Source: DASUBN01 sp036000105
GTDB lineage: Bacteria; Pseudomonadota; Gammaproteobacteria; Natronospirales; REEB76
Assembly (NCBI GenBank): GCA_036000105.1
Contig: DASYGE010000014.1
Span: 1-64,000 of the forward strand
Length of the DNA: 64,000 bases
Reading direction: 5' to 3'
Positions 35,007 to 43,635 of the stretch are shown here, in pieces. The notes beneath the pieces are model-generated. The model searched no databases. It saw only the letters and a program-made list of their open reading frames with translations, and was not told the origin of the DNA. The stretch's first letter is position 1. Every line of letters starts with the position of its first letter. A program made the position numbers and the translations under genes.

Positions 35007-36037
35007 GGATTCTCCGCCGCCGGTTGTCCCATCTGTTCTTCCATCATAGCGCCTATGCGCTGGGGTACCTGGTTCTGCACCTCCAGGATGGCGATGCGGA
35101 TGGCGCTGGCATAGCCCACGCTGTCGGTACCGCCGTGGCTCTTGACCACCACGCCGCGCAGGCCCAGGAGGCTCGCGCCGTTGTAATGCCTGGGGTCCAG
35201 GCGCTTACGGATGGCATGCAGCACCGGCAAGGCGATGAGGGCCAGGAAGCGCGTGAAGGCGGTGCGGCGGAATTCCTCGCGGATGATCTGGCTGATGAGT
35301 TTCGCCAGGCCCTCCATGGTCTTGAGGGAGACGTTGCCGACGAAACCGTCGGCCACCACCACGTCCACGTCCTTGGAGAAGATGTCGTCGCCTTCCACGA
35401 AGCCGATGTAATTCAGGTGACTCGCGGTGAGCAGCTTGGCCGCTTCCTTCACCTTCTCGTTGCCTTTGATCTCTTCCTCGCCGATGTTGAGCACACCGAC
35501 CCGGGGCTTGGGGATGCTATACACCGCGTTCGCCAGGGCCGAGCCCATGACGCCGAACTGGCACAACTGCTCCGGCGTGCAGTCGGCGTTGGCGCCGAGA
35601 TCCAGCATGTGGGTGTGGCCGCCGTGGGAGGGGATGAGCGCGCAGATGGCCGGCCGGTCTATGCCCGGTACGGTCTTCAGCACGAAGCGCGCGGTGGCCA
35701 TGAGCGCGCCAGTGTTGCCCGCGCTCACGCAGGCGTCCGCCTCGCCCGCCTTGACGAGGTCGATGGCGACACGCATGGAGGAATCTTTCTTGCCGCGCAG
35801 CGCCTGGGAAGGCCGTTCGTGCATGGAGACTTCTTCGGAAGCGTGGTGCACGCGCAGTCGCTCACCGAGGCGCGCCCGGTGTCGCTTCACCAGCGGCTCG
35901 AGCACCTCAGCCTTGCCCACCAGTATCAGGCGCAGGTAATCATGCTTGGCCAGCATGGTGAGAGCCGCGGGCACGGTCACGGATGTCCCGTGGTCCCCAC
36001 CCATGGCGTCCAGCGCGATAGTGACGGTTTTGTTCAT
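35003..36037 (-). CDS. plsX: PlsX, acyl-ACP:phosphate acyltransferase
   Basis: 344 aa. Makes acyl-phosphate from acyl-ACP for the first step of phospholipid synthesis. Typical start IALDAMGGDHG, the VSAGNTGALMA segment near 110 and VGNVSLKTMEGLA near 230. Peripheral membrane enzyme. Part of the yceD-rpmF-plsX-fabH order shared by many gammaproteobacteria; about 100 bases separate it from rpmF. Confidence 0.98.
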   Translation of the reverse strand: MNKTVTIALDAMGGDHGTSVTVPAALTMLAKHDYLRLILVGKAEVLEPLVKRHRARLGERLRVHHASEEVSMHERPSQALRGKKDSSMRVAIDLVKAGEADACVSAGNTGALMATARFVLKTVPGIDRPAICALIPSHGGHTHMLDLGANADCTPEQLCQFGVMGSALANAVYSIPKPRVGVLNIGEEEIKGNEKVKEAAKLLTASHLNYIGFVEGDDIFSKDVDVVVADGFVGNVSLKTMEGLAKLISQIIREEFRRTAFTRFLALIALPVLHAIRKRLDPRHYNGASLLGLRGVVVKSHGGTDSVGYASAIRIAILEVQNQVPQRIGAMMEEQMGQPAAENP

Positions 36038-36137
36038 CTGAACGGATTCTGGTGTGCCAGCCCGTTATGCCTCGCGTTCACTGGGATGCCGGGGGCCACA
36101 AGCGATCCCCGGCGGAAGCGAAACATGGATGGAACGC

Positions 36138-36320
36138 TCAGTCTTCCTGCTTGGTGTTCAGGATCTTCTTGCCGCGGTAGAAGCCATCCGCGGTGATCTG
36201 GTGCCGGCGATGCGTCTCGCCGCTGCTGGAATCCACCGACAGGGTCGAGCCCTTGAGGGCGTCGTGCGAACGACGCTGGCCACGACGGGAGGGGGTTACA
36301 CGACTTTTCTGGACTGCCAT
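36138..36320 (-). CDS. rpmF: 50S ribosomal protein L32
   Basis: 60 aa. MAVQKSRVTPSRRGQRRSHD is the L32 start; the basic HRRHQITADGFYRGKKIL end matches. Non-zinc type: it has no CxxC pair. Sits between yceD (22 bases upstream) and plsX, its usual place. Confidence 0.97.
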   Translation of the reverse strand: MAVQKSRVTPSRRGQRRSHDALKGSTLSVDSSSGETHRRHQITADGFYRGKKILNTKQED

Positions 36321-36342
36321 TTTTCAAACTCCTGATTCAATG

Positions 36343-36951
36343 TCACCGGCCGCGCTTGAGCTTGGCCAGTTCTGCGAATGCTGTCTTCCTGCTCTCTTCC
36401 ACCGGCGCCGACGCGCTCGGCGCGGCCGTCATCCGTGTCTCTCTGCATGCGCCTTCCGCGTGCCTGGGCACGAGCGGCAGCGCCAGCAATAATTCGTCTT
36501 CCACCAGCTCCGCGAGCGCCACGCGCCCATCGGCGGAGACCAGCGGGTCATACTCGGCCGGTAGTGTCTCCACTTCGGCGTCCGACTTCACCCAGGCGAG
36601 ACTGGGTTCGGCGCGTACATCGATCTCCGCGCTCTCGAGGCAACGCTGGCAGGTCATCTGCAGCGACGCGTGGATGCTGCCTGAGATCATCACACGTCCG
36701 CCCAGATCCCGGGCCGCCTGCAACTCGATCTCGGCTACGTCACCATCCGAGGTGAGCGCCGATACCAGACGTGGCATGGATTTCACCGCCAGACGCCCGC
36801 TCAGGTTGATATCCTGGCGGACCACATGGGCCAGATCCAGGAACGGAGGCAAGGCACCCGACATAAGCGCGCAATCATACGTTTTGACGCGAATCATGTC
36901 AAAGGATTGTGCGTCCAAGCCCTTGTTTTTACTGTGTGTTGCGCTTGACAT
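36343..36951 (-). CDS. yceD: YceD (DUF177), 23S rRNA accumulation protein
   Basis: Up to 202 aa; the likely start is the ATG at 36864 (MSGALPPFLDLAHV), giving about 173 aa as in E. coli and leaving room for the divergent maf promoter. Family signatures are MTCQRCLESAEIDV, the LPAEYDPLV segment and LAELVEDELLLALPLVPRH (partial). Needed for normal 23S rRNA levels; the mechanism is unclear. It heads the rpmF-plsX-fabH operon. Confidence 0.9.
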   Translation of the reverse strand: MSSATHSKNKGLDAQSFDMIRVKTYDCALMSGALPPFLDLAHVVRQDINLSGRLAVKSMPRLVSALTSDGDVAEIELQAARDLGGRVMISGSIHASLQMTCQRCLESAEIDVRAEPSLAWVKSDAEVETLPAEYDPLVSADGRVALAELVEDELLLALPLVPRHAEGACRETRMTAAPSASAPVEESRKTAFAELAKLKRGR

Positions 36952-37000
36952 GACCCGCCCGGGGCCTTACAACGCCCGGGCGCCTACACCGGATACGTCC

Positions 37001-37585
37001 ATGCCGCCCATCCCCCTGGTACTCGCCTCCACCTCACCCCACCGGCGCCTGCTGCTGGAACGCCTGGGGCTGCCCTTCAGCTGCGTGGCGCCGGGGGTGG
37101 ATGAGACCCGCAGCGTCCGGGAACCGGTGACCGCTCTGGTGCCGCGGCTGTCCCGGGCCAAGGCGGAGGCCGTCGCGGCCCGCCATCCCGGCGCCATCAT
37201 CATCGGGTCAGATCAGGCGGCGGAACGGGAGGGTGAGATCCTGGGCAAACCCGGTGACCACTCGACAGCAACGGCTCAGCTCAAGGGTTCCTCGGGTAAA
37301 TACCTCAAATTCCACACGGGCCTCTGCCTCCTGGATACCCGGGACGGCCGCCGCCATGAGCATGTGGATGTGACCCGGGTCATCTTCCGCAGCCTCACGG
37401 ATACAGAGATCGAGCGCTATCTGCAGGCGGAGCAGCCTTACGAATGCGCCGGCAGCTTCAAGTCCGAGGGTCTGGGGATCAGCTTGTTCGAGGGTATCGA
37501 ATCCGACGACCCCTCCGCTCTGGTGGGTCTGCCACTCATCGTGCTCTGTCGCTTCCTCAGGGAATGCGGCGTAACCCTGCCTTAA
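37001..37585 (+). CDS. Maf-like nucleotide pyrophosphatase
   Basis: 194 aa from the ATG at 37001; the longer open frame upstream is the antisense of yceD. Signature LVLASTSPHRRLLLERLGLPF (partial), IIGSDQAAEREGEILGKPGD and the ECAGSFKSEGLGISLFEGIE segment. This matches the YceF branch, which hydrolyses 7-methyl-GTP and other modified nucleotides. It is convergent with rluC, overlapping its 3' end by 4 bases. Confidence 0.93.
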   Translation: MPPIPLVLASTSPHRRLLLERLGLPFSCVAPGVDETRSVREPVTALVPRLSRAKAEAVAARHPGAIIIGSDQAAEREGEILGKPGDHSTATAQLKGSSGKYLKFHTGLCLLDTRDGRRHEHVDVTRVIFRSLTDTEIERYLQAEQPYECAGSFKSEGLGISLFEGIESDDPSALVGLPLIVLCRFLRECGVTLP

Positions 37586-38529
37586 CTTCGCCCCAAGTTC
37601 AGTAGCACCGCTTCCAGTTCATCGTCCAAGGGCGCTTTCAGGGCGAGCCGTTCACCGGTCTCAGGGTGCTCGAAGGCCAGCTCCGCTGCATGCAGGAACA
37701 TGCGCTTCAGCCCCACGGCCTTGAAACCCTTGTTGGCTTCCTTCTCGCCGTATTTCTCGTCCCCGGCCACCGGATGCCCGATATGGGCCGCGTGGACCCG
37801 GATCTGGTGGGTGCGGCCGGTGAAGATACGTATCTCCAAGAGCGCCGAATCGGCGAACTTCTGCATGGGCCGGAACAGGCTCTTGGCTTCCTTGCCCTCA
37901 CGGCTCACCTTCACCATGCGCTCCCCGCCTTGCAGCAAGTTCTTCTCCAGGGGCAGGTCCACCGTCTGCTCACCCCCCGTCCAGGCATGGGCCAGCAGCG
38001 CCAGATAGCGCTTCTCCACCCGGCCCTCCCGGAAGGCGGCATGCAGGACGCGTACCATACTGCGGCGCTTGGCTACGATGAGGCAGCCGCTGGTCTCCCG
38101 GTCCAGTCGATGGGCCAGCTCGATACTCGGTGATTCGGGGCGCAATACCCGCAGAGTCTCGATGACCCCGAAACTCACGCCACTGCCCCCGTGGACCGCC
38201 ATGCCAGCCGGCTTGTTGATCACCAACAGACGGTCGTCTTCGAAGATAATGGAGGTCTTGAGGGCCTCCTGTTGCCAATGGGGGGACAGTCCAGGGGCGG
38301 CCTTCGCTTCCTGGCGTACCGGTGGCAGACGCAGCTCATCGCCCGCTTCCAGGCGGTAATCGGGCTTGGCACGACGTTTGTTGACCCGCACCTGGCCGGT
38401 ACGCAGCAGCCGATAGACGTGGCTCTTGGGGACACCTTTGAGGGTGCGGAACAGGAAATTGTCCAAGCGCTGACCCGCGTCCTCCTCGCCGGCCTTCAAT
38501 AACCGGACCTTGGGACCCTCCTGCTCCAC
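37582..38529 (-). CDS. rluC: RluC, 23S rRNA pseudouridine synthase
   Basis: 315 aa. N-terminal S4 RNA-binding domain (about 18-80, RLDNFLFRTLKGVPKSHVYRLLRTGQVRVN partial) and RluA-type catalytic domain with HRLDRETSGCLIVAK (catalytic Asp in RLD). RluC makes pseudouridines 955, 2504 and 2580 in E. coli 23S rRNA. As in E. coli it lies divergent to rne, with the rne leader between. Confidence 0.95.
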   Translation of the reverse strand: MEQEGPKVRLLKAGEEDAGQRLDNFLFRTLKGVPKSHVYRLLRTGQVRVNKRRAKPDYRLEAGDELRLPPVRQEAKAAPGLSPHWQQEALKTSIIFEDDRLLVINKPAGMAVHGGSGVSFGVIETLRVLRPESPSIELAHRLDRETSGCLIVAKRRSMVRVLHAAFREGRVEKRYLALLAHAWTGGEQTVDLPLEKNLLQGGERMVKVSREGKEAKSLFRPMQKFADSALLEIRIFTGRTHQIRVHAAHIGHPVAGDEKYGEKEANKGFKAVGLKRMFLHAAELAFEHPETGERLALKAPLDDELEAVLLNLGRS

Positions 38530-38951
38530 GCTTAAGCTCCTGAAAATAAAAGTATTACGGCTTGAAGGGCCATGGTATCGCTGCTATAGTACCGGACAGG
38601 CGGATTCCGCGCGCTTCGTGCTAAAGGCACATTAGCCGGTTACCGCCACCGCGAAAGGCCGTTTTTGGCCTTATGCAGTTTGGTCGGGGTCTGCCGTGTA
38701 TTCATCCAGCAGCCCCGTTTATAGCGACGTCGCCGGCCCCTTGGACTGGGTTTGAGCGCCGTTAAGGACCGCGCTCCCATGCCTGCCGCATGGTCACGAT
38801 GCGCCGATTCCGCCCAGGCTTAGGATTTTTTTATGGCTGCCGCCCTCTTCAACCAGGGCGGCGCCTTAGATAACCAGAAGATCCTGCCTACGGCCGTCCG
38901 GCCTTCCGTGTCCTCGCGCAGCCCGTGGTGTAGCGCTGAGCGAGATAGCCA
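38530..38951 (+). promoter_or_regulatory. Long 5' leader of rne
   Basis: About 420 bases between rluC and rne. It has a strong promoter at 38562-38590, a GC hairpin with 8-bp arms (GCCGCCCT / AGGGCGGC, 38839-38862), and other short stems such as GGCC-GTTTTT-GGCC. In E. coli a structured rne leader lets RNase E control its own mRNA decay; the same job is likely here. The last 119 bases hold an upstream ORF described separately. Confidence 0.7.
38562..38590 (+). promoter_or_regulatory. Predicted sigma70 promoter of rne
   Basis: TTGAAG (38562-38567) and TATAGT (38585-38590), 17 bases apart, about 360 bases before the rne ATG. It would also set the length of the leader. Confidence 0.7.
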
Positions 38952-38955
38952 ATGA
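38833..38955 (+). CDS. Upstream ORF (40 aa) overlapping the rne start codon
   Basis: ATG at 38833 preceded by AGGA and seven T, a good ribosome site. The frame runs 40 codons (MAAALFNQGGALDNQ...SAERDSQ) and its TGA overlaps the rne ATG as ATGA. The peptide has no signal or known motif. Codons 3-10 form one arm and loop of the 38839-38862 hairpin. rne itself has only a weak ribosome site (GAGCGAGA), so coupling through this ORF is possible. It could also be chance; I see the overlap and ribosome site directly, the role is inferred. Confidence 0.45.
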   Translation: MAAALFNQGGALDNQKILPTAVRPSVSSRSPWCSAERDSQ

Positions 38956-41492
38956 AACGCATATTAGTCAATGCAACTCAGCCCGAGGAGTTGCGCGTGG
39001 CCATGGTCGATGGCCAGAAACTCTACGACCTCGACATCGAGGTGCTCTCCCGGGAACAGAAGAAAGCCAACATCTATAAGGGCCGTATCACCCGTATCGA
39101 GCCCAGCCTCGAAGCCTGCTTCGTGGATTACGGTTCGGATCGCCACGGCTTCCTGCCTCTGAAGGAAATCTCCCGCAGCTATTTCCGTCCCAATGCCGAT
39201 ACATCCGGCCGAGTCAACATCCGCGAGGTGTTGCAGGAAGGTCAGGAAGTGACGGTGCAGGTGGACAAGGAAGAGCGCGGCAACAAAGGCGCCGCCCTCA
39301 CCACCTTCATCAGCTTGGCCGGCCGCTTCATGGTGCTCATGCCCAACAACCCCCGGGCCGGTGGCGTGTCACGCCGCGTCGAGGGCGATGATCGGGATGA
39401 GCTGCGCGAAGCCATGGCCACCCTCACCGTGCCGGATGGCATGGGCATCATCATCCGTACCGCCGGCGTCGGCCGCAACGCCGAGGAACTGCAGTGGGAC
39501 CTGGATTACCTCTTGCAGATGTGGAACGCCATCGAGAAAGCCTCCGGTGAACGCGCCGCGCCCTTCCTGATCTATCAGGAGAGCAACGTCATCATCCGGG
39601 CGCTGCGCGATTACGTGCGCGCAGACATCGGCGAGATCCTGGTGGACGACGACAAGATGTACCAGGAAGCGCATGCCTTCATGGAGAAGGTCATGCCCCA
39701 GAGCCTGGAGAAGCTCAAGCGCTACGACGACCAGGTGCCCTTGTTCACCCGCTTCCAGATCGAGAGCCAGATCGAGGGCGCCTTCAACCGTGAAGTGCGC
39801 CTGACTTCCGGCGGCGCCCTGGTCATCGACCACACCGAGGCCCTCGTCTCCATCGACGTGAATTCCTCGCGCGCCACCAAGGGCAGCGACATCGAAGAGA
39901 CCGCTCTGCGCACCAACCTGGAGGCGGCCGACGAAGTGGCCCGCCAGCTGCGCTTACGCGACCTCGGCGGCCTCATCGTCATCGACTTCATCGACATGGG
40001 CCCGCCCAAGAACCAGCGCGACGTGGAAGACCGCCTGCGCGACGCCCTCAAGGTGGACCGTGCGCGGGTGCAGGTGGGCAAGCTGTCGCGCTTCGGACTT
40101 CTGGAGATGTCACGCCAGCGGCTGCGGCCGTCCCTGGGCGAATCCACCCAGGTGATCTGCCCCCAGTGCAACGGCGAAGGCCATATCCGCGGCATCGAAT
40201 CCCTGTCCCTCTCGATCCTGCGTCTCATCGAAGAGGAAGCCATGAAGGAGCGTACCGCGCGCGTGGTGGCGCAGCTGCCCGTGAGCGTGGCGACCTACCT
40301 CCTGAACGAGAAACGCCCGATCCTGTCGGCGGTGGAACAGCGCTGCGGCGTGAATGTGGTGCTGGTGCCCAACCCGCACCTGGACATGCCGAAATACGAG
40401 ATCCAGCGCCTACGTGACGACGAGGTGCGCCAGCCGGGCGCCGTGAACACGAGCTACAAGCTCGTGACCCAGCCGCCGGCCCCCACTTTGCCCAGCATAG
40501 AGAAGGATCGCGAAGCTCCGGAACAGCCTGCGGTGAAGGGCTTGAACCCCGCCACTCCGGCGCCGATCGCACGGCCCAAAACCGCCAGCGGACCCGGAAT
40601 CTTCACTCGGATCTGGCGTGCCCTCTTCGGCAGCGGCCAGAAGCAACAGCCCGCACCGGAACGGCATCGCGATCACCGGGGTCCGCGCCAGGACTTCGGC
40701 AATCGCAACCGCGACAGGGATCGCGGCCGTGACCGTGATCGCAACCGCGACCGGGGTGAGCGTCATCGCCCACGTGACCGGGACGACCAGAACCGGGATC
40801 GCAACGGCCAGCAGTCGCGTCCTGAGCGCAACGACCGGGGTGGCCAGCAGTCGCGCCCGGACCGCAATGACCGGGGTGGCCAGGGCCAACGCCGCGATAG
40901 GGATGACCGCAACCGCGGCGGACAGGGGCAGCAGCGCCCACCGCAGCCGCCGCGCCCCCCCGTGCAGCAGACCCCTGAGGCTCCGCAACCTCAGGCTGCA
41001 GCGCCTGCGGAAGACATCGTTCGCGAACAGCAACAGCCCGTGACCCAGAATCAGGGCCAGAGCCAGGGTCCGGTGCAACAGCCCCAGGGTGGCGAACACC
41101 AAGGCGAAGCCGGCAGGCCGCGTGGCCGTCGGCGTGGTCGCCGCGGCGGCCGCCGTCGTCGTTTCGAGGAGCGTGGCCAGCCGGGTGAGAACCATGGCGG
41201 ACGTACCGATGCGAACGGCGCGCCTGGACAGGACGTGATGCCGGAACTGCGCCCGAGCGGCGTGCACATGGCGGCGGCCACCCCCGCTGAACTGGAGCAC
41301 TTCCGCGCACAAGAGCAGGAGCACTTCCACGAAGAGCCGGCTCACGAGCATCATGAGCATGAGGATCGCACTCGGCCGAACCCGTCCCTGCAAGAGCACC
41401 CGGTAGAACGCCACGAACCAACAGAAGCCCGCCCTGTGGAGCAGCATGACGCGCCGCGCAATGACAACGAGCCGGGTGATTCGACGCCCTGA
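38952..41492 (+). CDS. rne: Ribonuclease E
   Basis: 846 aa. Catalytic half (about 1-510): S1 domain with ANIYKGRITRIEPSLEACFVDYG (partial), DNase I-like region with SIDVNSSRATKG and FIDMGPPKNQRDVE carrying the catalytic aspartates, and the Zn-link CPQCNGEGH near residue 403 that joins dimers. The C-terminal third is disordered: a long Arg/Asp/Asn/Gln-rich part (about 575-660) and Pro/Gln-rich part for RNA and degradosome binding. Starts mRNA decay and processes rRNA and tRNA. Confidence 0.97.
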   Translation: MKRILVNATQPEELRVAMVDGQKLYDLDIEVLSREQKKANIYKGRITRIEPSLEACFVDYGSDRHGFLPLKEISRSYFRPNADTSGRVNIREVLQEGQEVTVQVDKEERGNKGAALTTFISLAGRFMVLMPNNPRAGGVSRRVEGDDRDELREAMATLTVPDGMGIIIRTAGVGRNAEELQWDLDYLLQMWNAIEKASGERAAPFLIYQESNVIIRALRDYVRADIGEILVDDDKMYQEAHAFMEKVMPQSLEKLKRYDDQVPLFTRFQIESQIEGAFNREVRLTSGGALVIDHTEALVSIDVNSSRATKGSDIEETALRTNLEAADEVARQLRLRDLGGLIVIDFIDMGPPKNQRDVEDRLRDALKVDRARVQVGKLSRFGLLEMSRQRLRPSLGESTQVICPQCNGEGHIRGIESLSLSILRLIEEEAMKERTARVVAQLPVSVATYLLNEKRPILSAVEQRCGVNVVLVPNPHLDMPKYEIQRLRDDEVRQPGAVNTSYKLVTQPPAPTLPSIEKDREAPEQPAVKGLNPATPAPIARPKTASGPGIFTRIWRALFGSGQKQQPAPERHRDHRGPRQDFGNRNRDRDRGRDRDRNRDRGERHRPRDRDDQNRDRNGQQSRPERNDRGGQQSRPDRNDRGGQGQRRDRDDRNRGGQGQQRPPQPPRPPVQQTPEAPQPQAAAPAEDIVREQQQPVTQNQGQSQGPVQQPQGGEHQGEAGRPRGRRRGRRGGRRRRFEERGQPGENHGGRTDANGAPGQDVMPELRPSGVHMAAATPAELEHFRAQEQEHFHEEPAHEHHEHEDRTRPNPSLQEHPVERHEPTEARPVEQHDAPRNDNEPGDSTP

Positions 41493-41513
41493 CCGGGAAT
41501 CGTCAAGCGAAAC

Positions 41514-41545
41514 AAAAACGCCCGGCCCATGCCGGGCGTTTTTTT
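41514..41545 (+). terminator. Rho-independent terminator after rne
   Basis: Stem AACGCCCGGC / GCCGGGCGTT with loop CCAT, then a run of T; five A precede the stem, so it can also end the converging phosphatase transcript on the other strand. Confidence 0.95.
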
Positions 41546-41568
41546 GAGAGGTTCAGAAATGGAACCTG

Positions 41569-42048
41569 TCAGGCATGGCGCTTGAGTATCTCAGCCAGCA
41601 ATTCCCTGCCGCCCGCTTCCACCAGGTCCAGCACTTCCTCGAATCCTCCGGCACCGCCGTAATACGGATCCGGCACTTCCTTGTTGCTCACGCCGGGAGC
41701 GTAATCCAGCAGCAAGCAAAGTTCTGTCCTGGCATCCCGCGGCCTCAAAGCCTGTAGGCGTTTCAGGTTGGCGGCATCCATGGCCAGCACATAATCGAAA
41801 GTCCGAAAGTCCTCCGCCTCCACTTGCCTACCGCGATGGGCGCTGATGTCCACTCCACGAGCCTGGGCCGCCGCCTGGGAGCGTACATCCGGCGGATCAC
41901 CTATGTGGTACGCATGGGTACCTGCAGAGTCGATATGCAGTTCAAGTTGGTGCACCAGTTCCCGGTGCAGCTTGCGGAACACGCCTTCGGCCGTGGGTGA
42001 GCGGCAGATATTGCCCATGCACACGAAGAGTACAGATATTTCAGCCAC
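41569..42048 (-). CDS. Low-molecular-weight protein tyrosine phosphatase
   Basis: 159 aa from a GTG. P-loop C10-MGNIC-R16-S with the catalytic Cys and Arg, and the DPYYGG acid loop near 130. Cytosolic. Family members include phosphatases of tyrosine kinases that control exopolysaccharide, but no kinase gene is near, so the target is unknown. A separate unit, upstream of which lies the RHS remnant. Confidence 0.93.
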   Translation of the reverse strand: MAEISVLFVCMGNICRSPTAEGVFRKLHRELVHQLELHIDSAGTHAYHIGDPPDVRSQAAAQARGVDISAHRGRQVEAEDFRTFDYVLAMDAANLKRLQALRPRDARTELCLLLDYAPGVSNKEVPDPYYGGAGGFEEVLDLVEAGGRELLAEILKRHA

Positions 42049-42117
42049 TTACGTCTCAATTGCCTAAGAAGAGATCTTGGACTCTACCTAAGAATATCAA
42101 TGAGTTAAAGATGCGCT

Positions 42118-42684
42118 TTAGGCAGAATTTGGTCGAGCAACGGAAACAATAATGCTTTGACCTTTCCCTCGCTGGGTGTGATGCAGGCTCGGGCGCGTCG
42201 GCTTCTCAGACGGTATCGTAGGATCTGCGCTGCTCATCCGTCCGATGCTCGGGTCATACACCCGTCCGTTCATGTGGATCAGCCCCACGTTGTCCAGCAT
42301 CTCGTGCTGGGTGTACCCCCGGTGGGTCAGGTTGCGGTCCGCCTGCACCTGTGCTGGCGTCGGCGCTTGGCCGGTGACAGGATCCCTTCTACCGCCGAAA
42401 GCGTCATATCCAAAGCTGGTGCCCGGGATGGGAGCACCGCTCACGTCGGTGACGGCATCCACGCCTCCCAACTGATCTCCATGGATATAGTTGAAACACA
42501 TGCCCGGGGTCGCTGCGCAACTGGAGTCCCCAACATTGAGACTGAGGATGTCCTCGCCATAGGCACTCAGCCTGTGCCGGGCGGTGGTCGTGGTGCCCGT
42601 GGTCAGGAACTCCACGTTACCTACGTAGGTGGTGGTCTCCTGGGCTCCATTGACCAAGGCGGTCTGCTGGTACCAGGCACGGGT
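42118..42684 (-). pseudogene. RHS-repeat protein remnant
   Basis: 188 readable codons that begin right after the kdsB stop and in the same frame. It reads TRAWYQQTALVNG..ETTTYVGNVE and then YIHGDQLGGVDAVTDVSG, FGYDAFGGRRDPVTG, RGYTQHEMLDNVGLIHMNGRVYDPSIGRMSSADP (in parts), the conserved end of an RHS core. Full RHS proteins exceed 1000 residues, so most of the gene is missing. A tail of about 35 residues follows the core end and shows no toxin family I recognise. The only in-frame start is a TTG at 42657, so expression is unlikely. Confidence 0.85.
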
Positions 42685-43446
42685 TCAGCGTCCCTGCATT
42701 AGGGCCGAGATGCGTGCCAGGTCCTCCGGCGTATCAACGCTGGGCCCCGGCATCTGCCGCGCCACGTCCACGGCGATGGTCATACCCAGCCACAAAGCCC
42801 GCAGCTGCTCAAGCTTCTCCAGCTGCTCGAGTTCAGAAGGCGGCGCCGCAGCGAGACGTTTGAGGGCTCCCACCCGGTAACCATAGATGCCGATGTGGCG
42901 CAGTGCACCCTGGTGTTGCCGTTGGCTAGCGATCCCCGCTGCCGCTCCGGCCCGGTTCCAGGGGATGGGAGCGCGGCTGAAATACATGGCTCTGCCGGTG
43001 CGATCGGCCGCCACCTTCACCACGTTGGGGTTCAGGAATTCTTCCAGATCATGTATGGGCGTGCACAAGGTGCTTATGTCGGCCCCGGTATGGCTGTTGA
43101 GCAGTGAGGCCGCCTGTTCGATGTCTGCCGGCGGCATGAGCGGTTCATCGCCTTGCAGGTTCACTACGATCTCGTCATCAGCCCAGCCACGCTGCTCCGC
43201 CACTTCCGCGATGCGATCGGTGCCGGACGCATGCTGGGTACCCGTCATCTGCGCATCCACTCCGGCGGCGGCACAGGCCGCGCGCACCCGCTCATCGTCG
43301 GTGGCCACGATCACCTGGGCGGCACCGCTGCTCTGGGCCCTCTGGCACACGTGCAATATCAGCGGCCGTCCATGCAGGTCCACCAGGGGTTTGCCCGGCA
43401 GCCGCTGGGCAGCGTAGCGCGCGGGTATCACCACCGTGAAACGCAT
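42685..43446 (-). CDS. kdsB: KdsB, CMP-Kdo synthetase
   Basis: 253 aa. Activates Kdo with CTP for LPS inner core. Starts VVIPARYAAQRLPGKPL, contains VIVATDDERV, VNLQGDEPLMP and LRHIGIYGYRVG, all family motifs. It directly follows ycaR with no gap. It ends in ALMQGR and a TGA, beyond which the RHS fragment continues in frame. Confidence 0.97.
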   Translation of the reverse strand: MRFTVVIPARYAAQRLPGKPLVDLHGRPLILHVCQRAQSSGAAQVIVATDDERVRAACAAAGVDAQMTGTQHASGTDRIAEVAEQRGWADDEIVVNLQGDEPLMPPADIEQAASLLNSHTGADISTLCTPIHDLEEFLNPNVVKVAADRTGRAMYFSRAPIPWNRAGAAAGIASQRQHQGALRHIGIYGYRVGALKRLAAAPPSELEQLEKLEQLRALWLGMTIAVDVARQMPGPSVDTPEDLARISALMQGR

Positions 43447-43626
43447 TCAGGCTTCCTCACCCGCTTTCAGTTCCCGTGCCTCTTCTTCCAGCATCACCGG
43501 GATGCCATCGCGTATCGGGTAGGCGAGCTTGTCCGCCTTGCACAGGAGTTCAGCCTCGGCCTTGCGATAGACCAGCGGGCCCTTGCACAAAGGGCAGACG
43601 AGGATTTCCAGCAGCTTGGGATCCAT
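43447..43626 (-). CDS. ycaR: YcaR, Trm112-like small protein
   Basis: 59 aa. MDPKLLEILVCPLCKGPLVY (start) with the CPLC zinc-type pair and then LLCKADKLAYPIRDGIPVML, the Trm112 signature. Its start lies 9 bases after the lpxK stop and its stop touches the kdsB ATG. The lpxK-ycaR-kdsB order is common in proteobacteria. Function is not known; in E. coli it sits in the same place. Confidence 0.93.
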   Translation of the reverse strand: MDPKLLEILVCPLCKGPLVYRKAEAELLCKADKLAYPIRDGIPVMLEEEARELKAGEEA

Positions 43627-43635
43627 GGATGTTCC

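Noticed and set aside
40410..41447. Antisense frame of 345 codons within the rne C-terminal region, looking membrane-like
   Set aside because: The Ala/Val/Leu/Thr-rich translation comes from reading the Arg/Asp/Gln repeats of RNase E backwards.
38952..41492. Arg/Asp/Asn/Gln repeats in the rne 3' part as a DNA repeat array
   Set aside because: Short imperfect codon repeats that encode the disordered arm of RNase E, not a CRISPR or satellite.
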